A stretch of DNA of 64,000 nt from Ruegeria sp. ANG-S4 (GCF_000814005.1 NZ_JWLK01000004.1:372001-436000); one strand, 5' to 3'. Shown: positions 18,116 through 28,404, counted from the stretch's first letter. Notes: generated by a model from the sequence alone, not told the origin. Program-made: numbers and translations.

Positions 18116-19689
18116 GCCTGCTGGATGTGAACAATCTCAAGGTTTCGTTCAAGCAGGACGGTCGGGTCAGCGCCGCGGTCAAGGGCGTGTCCTTTACGGT
18201 CGATCGTGGCGAGACGGTCGCCCTTGTGGGCGAATCCGGGTCCGGAAAATCGGTGACGGCTTTGTCGACGGTGTCCCTGTTGGGCGACAGCGCAATTGTC
18301 GAAGGGTCAGTCACCTATGACGGCGACGAGATGATCGGGGCGTCCGAAGACAAGCTGATGGATGCTCGGGGCAACGATATCAGCTTCATCTTTCAGGAAC
18401 CAATGACCTCACTCAACCCGTTGCACACGATCCAGAAACAGATGGCCGAGTCGCTGGCGTTGCACCAAGGCTTGAGCGGCGATGCAGCAAAGGATCGGAT
18501 CATCGAGTTGCTGACCAAAGTCGGTATCCGCGACCCAGAAGAGCGGTTGGACAGCTATCCGCACCAATTGTCAGGCGGCCAACGGCAGCGGGTCATGATC
18601 GCGATGGCATTGGCGAACAAGCCCGACATATTGATTGCGGACGAACCCACCACGGCATTGGACGTGACTATCCAAGCCCAGATCCTTGACTTGCTGGCAG
18701 AGCTTCAGAAATCGGAAAACATGGGGATGCTTTTCATCACCCATGACTTGGGTATTGTCCGCAGAATTGCAGATCGCGTCTGCGTCATGAAAGACGGAGA
18801 GATTGTCGAAACCGGTGTCACGTCCGAGATTTTCGACACCCCACAGCATCCTTACACGCGAAAGCTGCTTGCTGCGGAACCTTCGGGTGAACCTGATCCG
18901 GTGGGTGAAAACGCGGAAGAGGTTGCGCGTACGGAACATCTGAAGGTTTGGTTTCCGATCCAGCGGGGGTTCCTGAAACGGACAGTCGGTTACGTGAAGG
19001 CAGTCAACGATGCGACGCTGAGCGTTCGCGCGGGGGAAACGCTGGGCATTGTCGGCGAAAGCGGCTCAGGTAAAACCACGCTCGCGCTGGCCATCATGCG
19101 ATTGATCGCGTCCGAGGGTGGGATCACCTTCCGCGATCAGGATGTGCGGCGCTGGTCCACGCGCGAGCTGCGGCGACTGCGCAAGGACATGCAGATCGTG
19201 TTTCAGGACCCGTTCGGCAGCCTCAGCCCGCGTATGACCTGTATGCAAATCATTGCTGAAGGCTTGGCCATCCACAAGGTCGACCCACATCGCGCACCGC
19301 GCGAATTGGTAGCTGAGGTCATGACAGAGGTGGGTTTGGATCCCGCTGCGATGGATCGCTATCCCCACGAATTTTCGGGCGGTCAACGACAACGCATCGC
19401 CATTGCGCGTGCCATGGTTCTGCGACCTAAGCTGTTGGTTCTGGACGAGCCGACCAGTGCGCTGGATATGACCGTGCAGGTGCAAATTGTTGATCTGTTG
19501 CGCGATCTCCAGCGCAAATACGGGCTGGCCTATCTGTTCATCAGTCACGACCTCAAGGTCGTCCGCGCGATGTCGCACAACGTTATCGTCATGCGCAACG
19601 GTGACGTGGTCGAAATGGGATCGGCCGAGGACCTGTTCGAAAACGCCCAGACCGACTACACCCGCGAATTGATTGCGGCAGCGGGCTGA
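18112..19689 (+). CDS. yejF: Peptide/microcin C ABC transporter ATPase YejF (double nucleotide-binding domain)
   Basis: 525 residues containing two ABC ATPase domains in tandem. Domain 1 has Walker [10 protein letters not shown], signature LSGGQRQRV and Walker [13 protein letters not shown]. Domain 2 has [24 protein letters not shown] and [12 protein letters not shown]. Each half ends in the peptide-transporter C-terminal motif ([25 protein letters not shown]). Fusion of the two DppD/DppF-like ATPases in one chain is the YejF arrangement. It closes the operon and converges on the EF-G-like gene 20 bases later. Confidence 0.93.
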   Translation: MSLLDVNNLKVSFKQDGRVSAAVKGVSFTVDRGETVALVGESGSGKSVTALSTVSLLGDSAIVEGSVTYDGDEMIGASEDKLMDARGNDISFIFQEPMTSLNPLHTIQKQMAESLALHQGLSGDAAKDRIIELLTKVGIRDPEERLDSYPHQLSGGQRQRVMIAMALANKPDILIADEPTTALDVTIQAQILDLLAELQKSENMGMLFITHDLGIVRRIADRVCVMKDGEIVETGVTSEIFDTPQHPYTRKLLAAEPSGEPDPVGENAEEVARTEHLKVWFPIQRGFLKRTVGYVKAVNDATLSVRAGETLGIVGESGSGKTTLALAIMRLIASEGGITFRDQDVRRWSTRELRRLRKDMQIVFQDPFGSLSPRMTCMQIIAEGLAIHKVDPHRAPRELVAEVMTEVGLDPAAMDRYPHEFSGGQRQRIAIARAMVLRPKLLVLDEPTSALDMTVQVQIVDLLRDLQRKYGLAYLFISHDLKVVRAMSHNVIVMRNGDVVEMGSAEDLFENAQTDYTRELIAAAG

Positions 19690-19700
19690 CCCAAGCCCGC
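19681..19700. terminator. Possible bidirectional terminator hairpin
   Basis: GCGGGCT and AGCCCGC form a seven-base-pair hairpin overlapping the yejF stop, in the 20-base gap between convergent genes. There is no clear T-run on either side, so this is only a candidate. Confidence 0.35.
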
Positions 19701-19709
19701 GCTGATTTA

Positions 19710-21638
19710 TCAGGCGTTTGCGCTTTCCTTGGCGGCGGCCTTTGGCACCGGTCCACGTAGTTCTTCATAGTGATCGAAGCTCAACTTGACCCAGCCGGTG
19801 CCGCGTGTGGCGCTTGCAAGGCTGCGATGCAACTCGTCTTCGGCAACAGCGGGCAACTGAGCATTGAAGATCTCCCAGCCCGAGGCGTTCGGGTTGCCTT
19901 CAAATCCCAGCACCTGACCCTGAAGCGAGCTGATCGTGGGCACCAGATCACCAACGAAGTCCGAAGGCAGATGGATCTCGGCGCTCAGGATCGGTTGCAG
20001 AACCACGGGTTTTGCTTGCGGCAGGGCCTCGCGTACAGCGTTCTTGCCCGCTGTGCGGAAGGCAAAGTCCGAACTGTCGACGTTGTGATGCTTGCCATCG
20101 CTCAGCGTGACTTTGACGTCAACGACGGGAAAGCCCTCGGGCCCTTGTGCCAGCGCGTCCTTGGCGCCGTGTTCGACCGACGGGATATAGTTCTTGGGAA
20201 CCGCGCCGCCTTTTACGACTTCCTCGAACTGAAAACCGGACCCGCGCGGCATCGGCGCGACCGAAATGACGACATCGGCAAACTGTCCTGCACCGCCGGA
20301 TTGCTTGCGATGGCGGTGGCGATGTTCAACGGGCGCGCGGATGGTTTCGCGATAAGCGGTCTCAACGGGGTCGGCCACGATTTCGATCCCGAAATCCTCG
20401 GCCAGTTTCGCGGTGACCCGTCGCATATGTTGCGGACCCTGCGATCCCAGGATCGCATGCCCGCTCAACTCATCCTGTGCCAGATGCAGCCCCGGGTCGA
20501 TCTCACCCATCCGGCTTAGTGCGTTGGACAGCCGCACGTCGTCGCGTTCATGGGCTGGTGAGACGATCTGACGATGTGCAACAGGATGCGAAGAGGCCCA
20601 TTCCGGCAGTGGCGTCGCCTTGTTGCTGTCATAGATGTTGCCGGGGTTCAAATGGTCGGACTTTACCGCCAGCCCGATCTGACCCGCCTGCAACTCGGCG
20701 ATCTGGGTCTTGGCATCCAATCCGGTCAGGTTGCCGACGGTCTCGCCCCCCAGCAATTCATGCGCTTTGATGCCATCGCCCAAACCCCGCAGCACGATGA
20801 TCTTGCCGATATGCTTTTTCACATCTGCAAATCCGGCTATGGCGCGAGCGTTTCCTTCGGCCTCATCCCGCCCAGCGGCAATGTCGAATTCCGGCGCTTC
20901 GTGGCGCAGCGCTTTCATCAGCCGTGTCAGTCCGTTGCCGTGGCAGGCCGCGCCCAGGCAGGCCGGGATCAGTTGATGGTTCTGCAACACTTGCGCGGCA
21001 AGGTCGTAAACCTCTGCGCTGGGGGGCTGTTTGTCCTCGATCAGCTGTTCAAGCAGGTGGTCGTCAAAGTCCGAAAGCGTCTCCAAAAGCTCGGTCCGGG
21101 CTTCTTGTTCACGGTCTTCCACCGACTTGGGCAGCTCGATCAGAGCCGAAGGCTGGCCTTCCTGGTACTTCCATGCTCGTTCCGAGATCAGGTCGACCGC
21201 ACCAATGATCGTATCGCCTTCGCGGATCGGGACCTGTCGCAGCGCGATGTGATGCGAACAATAGGTTTGTAGCGCCGCGATAATGTCACGGATGCGCCCG
21301 TTAGGATTGTCCATACGATTAATAAACAGGAAACAGGGAATTCCGGCCTCTTCCACCAATCGCAGGTAGGGCGCACACAAGACCGCCGCGTCCGGGTCCG
21401 GTGGAACAACGACGACTGCGGCATCCGAAATGGCCATAGCTGGTCCAACGTAGGCCAGCGCGTCGCCTCCTCCGTCTACGTCGATCGCGCACCAGGGCTC
21501 GTCCAAGTAAGAAAAACCGTGCAAATGCACGGTTCCGGAAACATCGAATGTGGTGGGCCGCCCGTCGAGGCGGCTGATAGCCTCGACCAGAGTGGATTTG
21601 CCCGATTGGGTCGGGCCAAGGACGGTGAAAACGCGCAT
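19710..21638 (-). CDS. Elongation factor G-like protein with degenerate GTPase motifs
   Basis: 642 residues from MRVFTVLGPTQSGKSTLVEA. Domains align with EF-G: a G domain, domain II, and domains III-V marked by YRETIRAPVEHRHRHRKQSG, GAGQFADVVISVAPM, GGAVPKNYIPSVEHGAKDAL and SLQGQVLGFEGN. Unlike the canonical fusA product in this window, the P-loop is GPTQSGKST instead of AHIDAGKTT, the switch II position reads DVDGGGD rather than DTPGH, and G4 is NRMD rather than NKMD. It may be a ribosome-associated factor with altered or no GTPase activity. It is not the housekeeping EF-G, which is at 55951-58068. Confidence 0.88.
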   Translation of the reverse strand: MRVFTVLGPTQSGKSTLVEAISRLDGRPTTFDVSGTVHLHGFSYLDEPWCAIDVDGGGDALAYVGPAMAISDAAVVVVPPDPDAAVLCAPYLRLVEEAGIPCFLFINRMDNPNGRIRDIIAALQTYCSHHIALRQVPIREGDTIIGAVDLISERAWKYQEGQPSALIELPKSVEDREQEARTELLETLSDFDDHLLEQLIEDKQPPSAEVYDLAAQVLQNHQLIPACLGAACHGNGLTRLMKALRHEAPEFDIAAGRDEAEGNARAIAGFADVKKHIGKIIVLRGLGDGIKAHELLGGETVGNLTGLDAKTQIAELQAGQIGLAVKSDHLNPGNIYDSNKATPLPEWASSHPVAHRQIVSPAHERDDVRLSNALSRMGEIDPGLHLAQDELSGHAILGSQGPQHMRRVTAKLAEDFGIEIVADPVETAYRETIRAPVEHRHRHRKQSGGAGQFADVVISVAPMPRGSGFQFEEVVKGGAVPKNYIPSVEHGAKDALAQGPEGFPVVDVKVTLSDGKHHNVDSSDFAFRTAGKNAVREALPQAKPVVLQPILSAEIHLPSDFVGDLVPTISSLQGQVLGFEGNPNASGWEIFNAQLPAVAEDELHRSLASATRGTGWVKLSFDHYEELRGPVPKAAAKESANA

Positions 21639-21827
21639 GAGTGCTGTCCCTCTTTCAGGTTGCAATTGGCTGCGCGAAAGGGGCTGCCCAACGCCGTGGC
21701 GTCGGAGAGGATTGTCTGCAAGTTAGCCTGCCTCAGGCCATGAGCGGCGATGCCAGCTCACCCTTCGAGTTTGGAAAAAACGGCGGGTCCCCGTCAAGCC
21801 CCTGTGCCGGGCAATGCGAAAGGGCGC

Positions 21828-23183
21828 TCAGATTGCCGAACTGTGGCCGGCCTTGCTGAGGTCGTAGGCGTCAAAGCTGCGCGCAATCATCCGGGTCAGG
21901 GCGCGGGCCTCGGGCGGGATGAACAAACCGTCGTCGCTGACGTGCAGCAGCCCGTCGAAAGCAAGATTGGCGGCATCGAACATGCGGCGCAGGTCGCTTG
22001 ATGAGATCGCGTGATCCCGCAAAATCTCGGCGGAACTGATACGAAAGTCGCACATCAGCGCCTCGATCAATCGGGCGCGTAGTATGTCCTGATCTTTGAA
22101 GAGATGCCCACGCGCCGTAGAAAAATGCCCGTCCCTGATCGCCTTGGTGTGGGCCGATGTCGCGGGTGCGTTTTGCGCATAGCCCTGCGGGAAACGCGAG
22201 ATCGAGCTGGCCCCCAGGCCAATCAGAACCGGGGCCTGATCGTCAGTATAGCCCTGAAAGTTCCGCTTCAAACGACCGGTGCGCTGCGCATGGGTCAACC
22301 CGTCGTTCTGAGTTGCAAAGTGATCAATGCCGATTTCAGCATAGTTGTCCCACATGAACAGCCGTCGCGCGGTCTCGAACAGCGTCAAGCGTTGCTCGGG
22401 CGTGGGCAACACGTCCGAGGGGATCATCTGCTGCCGCTTTGCCATCCAGGGCACGTGGGCATAGCCGTATAGTGCGACGCGATCCGGTGACAGCGACAGC
22501 AGTTTTTGAACGCTTTCCGTCATCCGGGAACGTGTTTGGTGCGGCAAGCCATAGAGAATATCGGCGTTCAGACTGGCAATCCCACGCGCACGGATCATTT
22601 CGACAGCGTCGCGGGTCGTGTCATAGCTTTGAATTCGACCGATGGTCTTTTGAATGTCGCTGTCGAAGTCCTGAACCCCTATTGAGGCGCGGTTCATTCC
22701 GGCCTCGGCCAGCACATCCAAACGCGCCTCGTCCACTTCGTTCGGATCAATCTCGACCGAAAATTCAGCGTCGCGGCCCAAGGGCACCGTCTCAAAGATA
22801 CGGGTTGCCAGATCCCGCATCAGTTGTGGGTTCAGCAGCGTCGGCGTGCCGCCGCCCCAATGCAGGCGCGACAGTGTCACGCCCTCCGGCAGGCGGTCCG
22901 CCAGCAGGTCCAGCTCGGCCTTCAGGACATCCACATAGGCAACGACCGGGTTGTCGGTCTGCGTCCCTTGGGTGCGACAGGCGCAAAACCAGCATAGTCT
23001 TCGACAGAAGGGCACATGGACATAAAGCGAAACCGCGCTGCCCGGCGCGATGCCGGAAATCCAGTCACCGAATACATCTGACCCCACGTCATTGCTGAAA
23101 TGGGGGGCGGTTGGATAGCTTGTGTAACGCGGGACTTTCGCGTCAAATAGTCCAAGCTGTGCCAATTGCTGTTTTGCTATCAT
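21828..23183 (-). CDS. hemN: Oxygen-independent coproporphyrinogen III oxidase
   Basis: 451 residues. It has YVHVPFCRRLCWFCACRT, the radical-SAM cysteine motif CX3CX2CXC typical of true HemN, preceded by VPRYTSYPTAPHF and followed by LHWGGGTPTLL (SAM site) and FSVEIDPNEVDEARL. HemN decarboxylates coproporphyrinogen III without oxygen, serving haem synthesis at low oxygen. The start ATG has no evident ribosome-binding site. A site matching the FNR box is centred about 43 bases upstream of it, in the gap to the divergent fnrL gene, consistent with oxygen control. Confidence 0.95.
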   Translation of the reverse strand: MIAKQQLAQLGLFDAKVPRYTSYPTAPHFSNDVGSDVFGDWISGIAPGSAVSLYVHVPFCRRLCWFCACRTQGTQTDNPVVAYVDVLKAELDLLADRLPEGVTLSRLHWGGGTPTLLNPQLMRDLATRIFETVPLGRDAEFSVEIDPNEVDEARLDVLAEAGMNRASIGVQDFDSDIQKTIGRIQSYDTTRDAVEMIRARGIASLNADILYGLPHQTRSRMTESVQKLLSLSPDRVALYGYAHVPWMAKRQQMIPSDVLPTPEQRLTLFETARRLFMWDNYAEIGIDHFATQNDGLTHAQRTGRLKRNFQGYTDDQAPVLIGLGASSISRFPQGYAQNAPATSAHTKAIRDGHFSTARGHLFKDQDILRARLIEALMCDFRISSAEILRDHAISSSDLRRMFDAANLAFDGLLHVSDDGLFIPPEARALTRMIARSFDAYDLSKAGHSSAI

Positions 23184-23218
23184 ATCGATACGGCTATACC
23201 GGGGGACGCTCGGAAACC

Positions 23219-23232
23219 TTGACCGAGATCAA
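23219..23232. promoter_or_regulatory. FNR box between hemN and fnrL
   Basis: TTGACCGAGATCAA matches the FNR/FnrL consensus TTGAT-N4-ATCAA at nine of ten defined positions. It ends immediately before the first possible fnrL ATG (23233) and lies 36 bases upstream of the hemN start, so it could activate hemN and repress fnrL. Confidence 0.8.
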
Positions 23233-23988
23233 ATGGACAGGCGGATGACACTCAAAGCACTGTATGAGCACTCAAACTGTGACGATTGCCCGATCAGGCA
23301 CCGGGCAGTCTGTGCGCATTGCGAGAAAGATGAACTCGAACAGCTGGAAGAGATCAAATATTACCGCAGCTTCGAGGCAGGTCAGACCCTTATCTGGTCC
23401 GGCGATCAAATGAGTTTTGTCGGTTCGGTCGTATCTGGAATCGCGTCCCTGACACAAACGATGGAGGACGGGCGCACCCAAATGGTCGGCCTGTTGCTGC
23501 CCAGTGATTTTGTCGGTCGCCCTGGGCGCGAAGTAGCCCCCTACGATGTTCAAGCAACCACCGATCTGGTGATGTGTTGTTTTCGAAAAAAACCGTTTGA
23601 ACAACTGATGGCAACGACACCGCATATCGCGCACCGGCTGTTGCAGATGACACTGGACGAGTTGGACGCCGCGCGGGAATGGATGCTGGTTTTGGGACGC
23701 AAAACCGCGCGGGAAAAAATTGCCAGTCTGTTGTCGATCATTGCGCGTCGCGATGCCTCTATCAACAAGGCCGGGATGGCCGGACCAATTGTGTTCGATC
23801 TGCCGCTGACGCGTGAGGCAATGGCAGATTATCTGGGGCTGACACTGGAAACGGTCAGCCGCCAAATCTCGGCTCTGAAAAGGGACGGTGTCATCACGCT
23901 GGAAGGCAAGCGGCATGTCACCATCCCCGATATGGGCCGTCTGATGGAAGAGGCGGGCGATGATACCGATGGCGGTTTTCTGGTCTGA
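23233..23988 (+). CDS. fnrL: Crp/Fnr family oxygen-responsive regulator FnrL
   Basis: 251 residues. Near the N-terminus C16, C19, C27 and C30 (NCDDCPIRHRAVCAHC), with a Cys pair near residue 117 (LVMCCFRK), supply the ligands for an oxygen-labile 4Fe-4S cluster. A cyclic-nucleotide-fold sensor domain and the dimer helix precede a winged-helix domain in which LGLTLETVSRQISAL contains the E-T-V-S-R recognition helix of FNR, consistent with binding TTGAT-N4-ATCAA. A second ATG at 23245 (MTLKAL) is an alternative start; the first directly abuts the FNR box. It probably controls hemN and the cco operons nearby. Confidence 0.93.
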   Translation: MDRRMTLKALYEHSNCDDCPIRHRAVCAHCEKDELEQLEEIKYYRSFEAGQTLIWSGDQMSFVGSVVSGIASLTQTMEDGRTQMVGLLLPSDFVGRPGREVAPYDVQATTDLVMCCFRKKPFEQLMATTPHIAHRLLQMTLDELDAAREWMLVLGRKTAREKIASLLSIIARRDASINKAGMAGPIVFDLPLTREAMADYLGLTLETVSRQISALKRDGVITLEGKRHVTIPDMGRLMEEAGDDTDGGFLV

Positions 23989-24019
23989 GCAGTGACCGAT
24001 TAGCGATCAGGAGGGAACA

Positions 24020-24274
24020 ATGGAATTTTCAAGCATCCTTGCCATGCTGTTCATTGGCGCAATCGCGGGTTGGCTGTCTGGCAAAATCATGGAAGGCCGG
24101 GGATTTGGCCTGATCGGCAATATCATCGTCGGGGTCGTCGGTGCATTTTTGTCCGGCACGATCTTTCCAGCGCTTGGGTTTGCGGTTGGCGGTGGACTGT
24201 TTTCGTCAATTTTCTTTGCAACGGTGGGGGCAGTGATCTTGTTGTTCCTGATCGGGCTCGTGCGCAAAGCGTAA
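24020..24274 (+). CDS. GlsB/YeaQ/YmgE family small membrane protein
   Basis: 84 residues, almost entirely hydrophobic, with three predicted membrane helices separated by Gly motifs (GAIAGWLSGKIMEGRGFGLIG; VGVVGAFLSGTIFPALGF; FFATVGAVILLFLIGLV). GWLSGKIMxGRGFG and NIIVGVVGAFLSG are characteristic of this transglycosylase-associated/stress family. An AGGAGG precedes the ATG. It lies 31 bases after fnrL. The exact function is unknown, and homologues are often linked to stress. Confidence 0.88.
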   Translation: MEFSSILAMLFIGAIAGWLSGKIMEGRGFGLIGNIIVGVVGAFLSGTIFPALGFAVGGGLFSSIFFATVGAVILLFLIGLVRKA

Positions 24275-24520
24275 GGCCTGAGGCCGCGCAGTTACCACGT
24301 TCAACCTGACAGTCCTTTGCCCTTGAATGGACCCAAACCCCGGCTTGATTTGTAAAGCCAACACCTGGCCAAGACCCGGTGCGCCAGATCGCGTCTAACA
24401 AATGCCGGGCGTTCTGTATTTCAGAAAGCTCGGCGACGTCGTTTGGCTGAAGCTATGTATTGGCACGTTGGAATTGTGTAACCTCGCGCCAAATTAGGAA
24501 ATCTCGAAAGGGAACACCGA

Positions 24521-24937
24521 ATGATTGCTTACGTCACCGTTGGTGTTGATGACATCGCACGTGCCGAGCGGTTTTATTCTGCGTTCCTTCCCGCCCTTGG
24601 TTACGAATTGGAAAGATACCACGGAGACCTGAGCTACGCGCTGCCCACACAGCCCGACCAGACGAACCAACCGCCGGAGTTCTATGTAAAGTCACCCTTT
24701 GACGGACAATCGGCTTCGGTCGGCAACGGAACCATGGTTGCATTCGAGGCGCGCAATCAAGCGCAGGTCCGCGACCTTCACGCAGCTGCGCTTGCAGCCG
24801 GCGGCTCGGATGAAGGGGCGCCGGGTTTCCGCGCCTCTTATGGACCTCAATTCTACGTTGGCTACTTGCGCGATCCTCAGGGCAACAAAATCGCACTTTT
24901 TTCCAGCGACCCCAGTGAACCCGGACGCGATGGGTAG
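24521..24937 (+). CDS. VOC (glyoxalase/bleomycin resistance-like) family protein
   Basis: 138 residues with the paired beta-alpha-beta-beta-beta modules of the vicinal oxygen chelate fold: VTVGVDDIARAERFYSAFLP at the start, GNGTMVAFEARNQAQVRDLH opening the second half, and YVGYLRDPQGNKIALFSSD at the end with the Pro-x-Gly-Asn/Lys turn. A metal-dependent enzyme or small-molecule binder is possible; the substrate is unknown. The preceding 246 bases hold no recognisable gene or strong signal. Confidence 0.85.
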   Translation: MIAYVTVGVDDIARAERFYSAFLPALGYELERYHGDLSYALPTQPDQTNQPPEFYVKSPFDGQSASVGNGTMVAFEARNQAQVRDLHAAALAAGGSDEGAPGFRASYGPQFYVGYLRDPQGNKIALFSSDPSEPGRDG

Positions 24938-25005
24938 CGTAATCGATCTCAACACTGCCCTTTCGGGTTAATGCAATCTGATTTGATCCGAAACTGCCTG
25001 CGCGA

Positions 25006-25845
25006 TCAGTGGGCCAGAAAAACCGGTACCGTTGCCTGTTCCAGCATGTTGCGGGTTGCACCGCCCAAAATCGCCTCGCGAAAGCGGGAATGCCCGTAAG
25101 CACCCATGACGATCATATCGGCCTCTGTGTCTGCTGCGTGCCTGTTCAGGATATCGGAGACTCGGGTCATGGTTTTGCTGAGGACGTCAATTTCGCATTT
25201 GACGCCGTGGCGCGACAACATCTGTGACAGCATTCCGCCGGGGTCGGACCGATCCGGCCCGTGCCGCGGTGGATCAATAACCACGATCCGCACAAGTTCA
25301 GCCTGCTTCAGGAAAGGCAGGGCGCGGCGAATGGCGCGCATCGCCTCGACGCTTTCGTTCCAACCAACCAAAACGGTGTGAGGGACCGAGAATGGCTCAA
25401 CGTCTTCGGGCACCACAAGGGCAGGGGCGTGGCCGTCAAACATTGCGGCCTCGATTATGGGTTCCGCCTCGGCGGTACGATCCTGACCGTAGGGTTGGGG
25501 CAGAACGACTAGGTCCGAAAACCGGGCGCGATGGGCCACGTGGCGGTTGATATCCGCAATCTGCGCAACACCGTTTTCGGCGGACCAGCGAACGCCCGAC
25601 TTTCCCAAATAATCCTTCGCGAAGCTCAGCAAATCGTCGGCTTCGGCATTGGCGCGGGCCAACGTCTCCTGCAGGATCAGGGCGTTTGCACCGGCGTAAT
25701 AATACCCGGTCTGACTGCGGTCGACGCCCAGACACAAAGCTTCGGCATGTGCATCCTGTGCATCCGCAAGCATCGCCATTTGTGCCAGCGCCGCCTTCGC
25801 TTTCTCAGTTTCGGTCATGACTGTGAGCAGAGTTTTATACGCCAT
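25006..25845 (-). CDS. Universal stress protein (tandem UspA domains)
   Basis: 279 residues from MAYKTLLTVMTETEKAK; a 12-codon upstream extension is not supported. Two Usp modules are present. The second is clearer: VLVGWNESVEAMRAIRRALP and the nucleotide-binding loop MGAYGHSRFREAILGGATRN, which fits the G-x2-G-x9-G-(S/T) pattern. The first is more degenerate. It is divergent from ccoN and shares an intergenic FNR-box-like site with it, so low-oxygen induction is plausible; Usp genes commonly sit by FNR targets. Confidence 0.9.
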   Translation of the reverse strand: MAYKTLLTVMTETEKAKAALAQMAMLADAQDAHAEALCLGVDRSQTGYYYAGANALILQETLARANAEADDLLSFAKDYLGKSGVRWSAENGVAQIADINRHVAHRARFSDLVVLPQPYGQDRTAEAEPIIEAAMFDGHAPALVVPEDVEPFSVPHTVLVGWNESVEAMRAIRRALPFLKQAELVRIVVIDPPRHGPDRSDPGGMLSQMLSRHGVKCEIDVLSKTMTRVSDILNRHAADTEADMIVMGAYGHSRFREAILGGATRNMLEQATVPVFLAH

Positions 25846-25933
25846 GTCGGCCTCATATTCTTGACGATTGGAGCTGCCCAACCGTGTAACATATTCAATT
25901 CCTTATGCGTGTCACAGAAAACCGGCTATTGTC

Positions 25934-25947
25934 TTGACACAGATCAA
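25934..25947. promoter_or_regulatory. FNR box between usp and ccoN
   Basis: TTGACACAGATCAA fits TTGAT-N4-ATCAA at nine of ten positions. Its centre is about 101 bases before the ccoN ATG and 95 bases before the usp ATG, so it could serve either promoter. Confidence 0.85.
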
Positions 25948-26041
25948 AGCAGCATTGGCCGCCGTTCGACAAAACAGCAGCCAGTCAAAAAGGGCTTTGT
26001 GCGACACAAGAATCGCACGAGGCATGGCAAAGGGACGCAAT

Positions 26042-27649
26042 ATGTCGAATTACATCAAGCTGATCGTGCTTGGTCTTGTGGTGTTGTTTGCCGCCATAGG
26101 ATCCAATTACGCACGGGATTTGGCGTATCAGGTGCATGCGATTCTGGTGATGGTCATCGCCGCCGGATTGTTCATCTGGACGCTGAGAAACACCGATGAG
26201 CCAGATATTCTAACCGACCGATCCGCGGAGTACATGGATGACGTGATCCGATACGGCGTCATCGCGACTGCGTTCTGGGGTGTTGTCGGGTTTCTGGCGG
26301 GGACCTTCATTGCGTTCCAGCTTGCCTTTCCGGGACTGAATTTCGAATGGGCACAAGGCTATCTGAATTTCGGGCGTCTTCGCCCCCTGCACACCTCGGC
26401 CGTGATTTTTGCCTTTGGAGGCAATGCGTTGATTGCGACGTCTTTCTATGTGGTGCAGCGCACCAGCGCCGCGCGCTTGTGGGGCGGCAATCTGGCGTGG
26501 TTTGTATTCTGGGGTTATCAACTGTTCATCGTGCTGGCCGCGACGGGCTATATTCTGGGCGGCACTCAGTCCAAGGAATATGCCGAGCCTGAATGGTATG
26601 TTGACCTTTGGCTGACCATCGTGTGGGTGGCCTATCTGGCCGTATTCCTGGGTACGATCGTCAGACGGAAAGAACCCCACATCTACGTGGCGAACTGGTT
26701 CTATCTGGCGTTTATCGTGACCGTTGCCATGCTGCACTTGGTCAACAACATGACCATTCCGGTCAGCATCTGGGGCTCGAAATCAGTCATCGTCTGGTCA
26801 GGCGTACAAGACGCCATGATCCAGTGGTGGTACGGCCACAACGCCGTGGGCTTCTTCCTGACCGCAGGCTTCCTGGGCATGATGTACTATTTCATCCCGA
26901 AACAGGCCGAGCGTCCGGTCTTCAGCTACAAACTGTCGATCATCCATTTCTGGGCGCTGATCTTCCTGTATATCTGGGCGGGTCCGCACCACCTGCACTA
27001 TACAGCGCTGCCGGACTGGGCCTCGACGCTTGGCATGGTGTTCTCGGTCGTGCTGTGGATGCCGTCCTGGGGCGGTATGATCAACGGTCTGATGACCCTG
27101 TCGGGCGCCTGGGACAAGCTGCGCACCGACCCGATCATCCGCATGATGGTGATCTCGGTGGGTTTCTACGGCATGTCCACGTTCGAGGGTCCGATGATGT
27201 CGATCCGCGCCGTGAACAGCCTCAGCCACTATACCGACTGGACCATTGGGCACGTGCATTCGGGCGCGCTGGGCTGGAACGGCATGATCACCTTCGGCGC
27301 TCTTTACTTCCTGGTACCTGTCCTGTGGAAGCGCGAGCGTCTCTACTCGCTGCAAATGGTCAGCTGGCACTTCTGGCTCGCCACCATCGGCATCGTGCTC
27401 TACGCCGCGTCGATGTGGGTCACCGGTATCATGGAAGGCCTGATGTGGCGTGAAGTGGATGCCAACGGCTTCCTGGTGAACTCGTTCGCCGACACAGTGG
27501 CCGCCAAGTTCCCGATGTATGTGGTTCGCGGTCTGGGTGGGGTCCTGTTCCTCGCTGGCTCGGTGATCATGTGCTACAACCTGTGGATGACTGTGCGGAA
27601 AGCGCCGGCCAAAGAGGCCAGCCTGACCGTCGCGGTCCCGGCTGAATAG
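26042..27649 (+). CDS. ccoN: cbb3-type cytochrome c oxidase subunit I
   Basis: 535 residues from [16 protein letters not shown], with a GGGA ribosome site upstream; a 58-codon longer frame is rejected. It is a twelve-helix haem-copper oxidase core. Visible ligand regions include [20 protein letters not shown] (low-spin haem His), [12 protein letters not shown] (CuB His) and [15 protein letters not shown] (the His-His pair). [12 protein letters not shown] provides the distal haem ligands. CcoN holds haem b, haem b3 and CuB and reduces oxygen with high affinity. It is the first gene of ccoNOQP, downstream of an FNR box. Confidence 0.97.
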   Translation: MSNYIKLIVLGLVVLFAAIGSNYARDLAYQVHAILVMVIAAGLFIWTLRNTDEPDILTDRSAEYMDDVIRYGVIATAFWGVVGFLAGTFIAFQLAFPGLNFEWAQGYLNFGRLRPLHTSAVIFAFGGNALIATSFYVVQRTSAARLWGGNLAWFVFWGYQLFIVLAATGYILGGTQSKEYAEPEWYVDLWLTIVWVAYLAVFLGTIVRRKEPHIYVANWFYLAFIVTVAMLHLVNNMTIPVSIWGSKSVIVWSGVQDAMIQWWYGHNAVGFFLTAGFLGMMYYFIPKQAERPVFSYKLSIIHFWALIFLYIWAGPHHLHYTALPDWASTLGMVFSVVLWMPSWGGMINGLMTLSGAWDKLRTDPIIRMMVISVGFYGMSTFEGPMMSIRAVNSLSHYTDWTIGHVHSGALGWNGMITFGALYFLVPVLWKRERLYSLQMVSWHFWLATIGIVLYAASMWVTGIMEGLMWREVDANGFLVNSFADTVAAKFPMYVVRGLGGVLFLAGSVIMCYNLWMTVRKAPAKEASLTVAVPAE

Positions 27650-27665
27650 AGGGAGGGCCGGAGCA

Positions 27666-28394
27666 ATGGCAATTCTCGACAAACATAAGATCCTCGAGAC
27701 CAACGCGACCCTCCTGCTGATCTTCAGCTTTCTGGTCGTCACCATCGGGGGCATCGTTCAGATCACACCGTTGTTCTATCTTGAGAACACCATCGAGAAG
27801 GTAGAGGGTATGCGCCCCTACACCCCTCTCGAAATGGCAGGGCGCGAAATCTATCTGCGCGAAGGCTGCTATGTCTGCCACAGCCAGATGATCCGACCCA
27901 TGCGGGACGAGGTTGAACGGTACGGCCACTACTCGCTGGCGGCTGAATCGATGTATGATCACCCGTTCCAATGGGGCTCCAAGCGGACCGGGCCTGACCT
28001 TGCCCGCGTCGGTGGCCGTTATTCGGATGACTGGCATGTGCGCCACCTGCGTGACGCGCAGTCGGTTGTACCGGAATCCGTGATGCCGAAATACGGCTTC
28101 CTCGAAAACCGCAAACTGGATGGCGAATACATCGGCGACATTATGGCCGCGAACGCAGTGGTCGGTACGCCTTACACTGAAGAGATGCTTGCAAATGCTC
28201 AGGCTGATTTCCGGGCGCAGGCTGATCCGGACAGCGACTACGACGGTCTGCTGGAACGCTATGGCGACAAGGTCAATATCCGGAACTTTGACGGGCAGCC
28301 CGAGCTGACGGAAGCCGATGCGCTCATCGCGTATCTGCAGATGCTGGGTACTCTGGTCGATTTCTCGACCTTCACCCCGGATCCGAGCCGCTGA
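27666..28394 (+). CDS. ccoO: cbb3-type cytochrome c oxidase subunit II (mono-haem)
   Basis: 242 residues. One N-terminal membrane anchor ([20 protein letters not shown]) is followed by [19 protein letters not shown], containing the single CxxCH, and by [14 protein letters not shown] with the axial Met. The [12 protein letters not shown] block is diagnostic for CcoO. It passes electrons from CcoP to the CcoN core. It lies 16 bases after ccoN and 10 before ccoQ. Confidence 0.97.
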   Translation: MAILDKHKILETNATLLLIFSFLVVTIGGIVQITPLFYLENTIEKVEGMRPYTPLEMAGREIYLREGCYVCHSQMIRPMRDEVERYGHYSLAAESMYDHPFQWGSKRTGPDLARVGGRYSDDWHVRHLRDAQSVVPESVMPKYGFLENRKLDGEYIGDIMAANAVVGTPYTEEMLANAQADFRAQADPDSDYDGLLERYGDKVNIRNFDGQPELTEADALIAYLQMLGTLVDFSTFTPDPSR

Positions 28395-28404
28395 GGAGGG
28401 TTTC

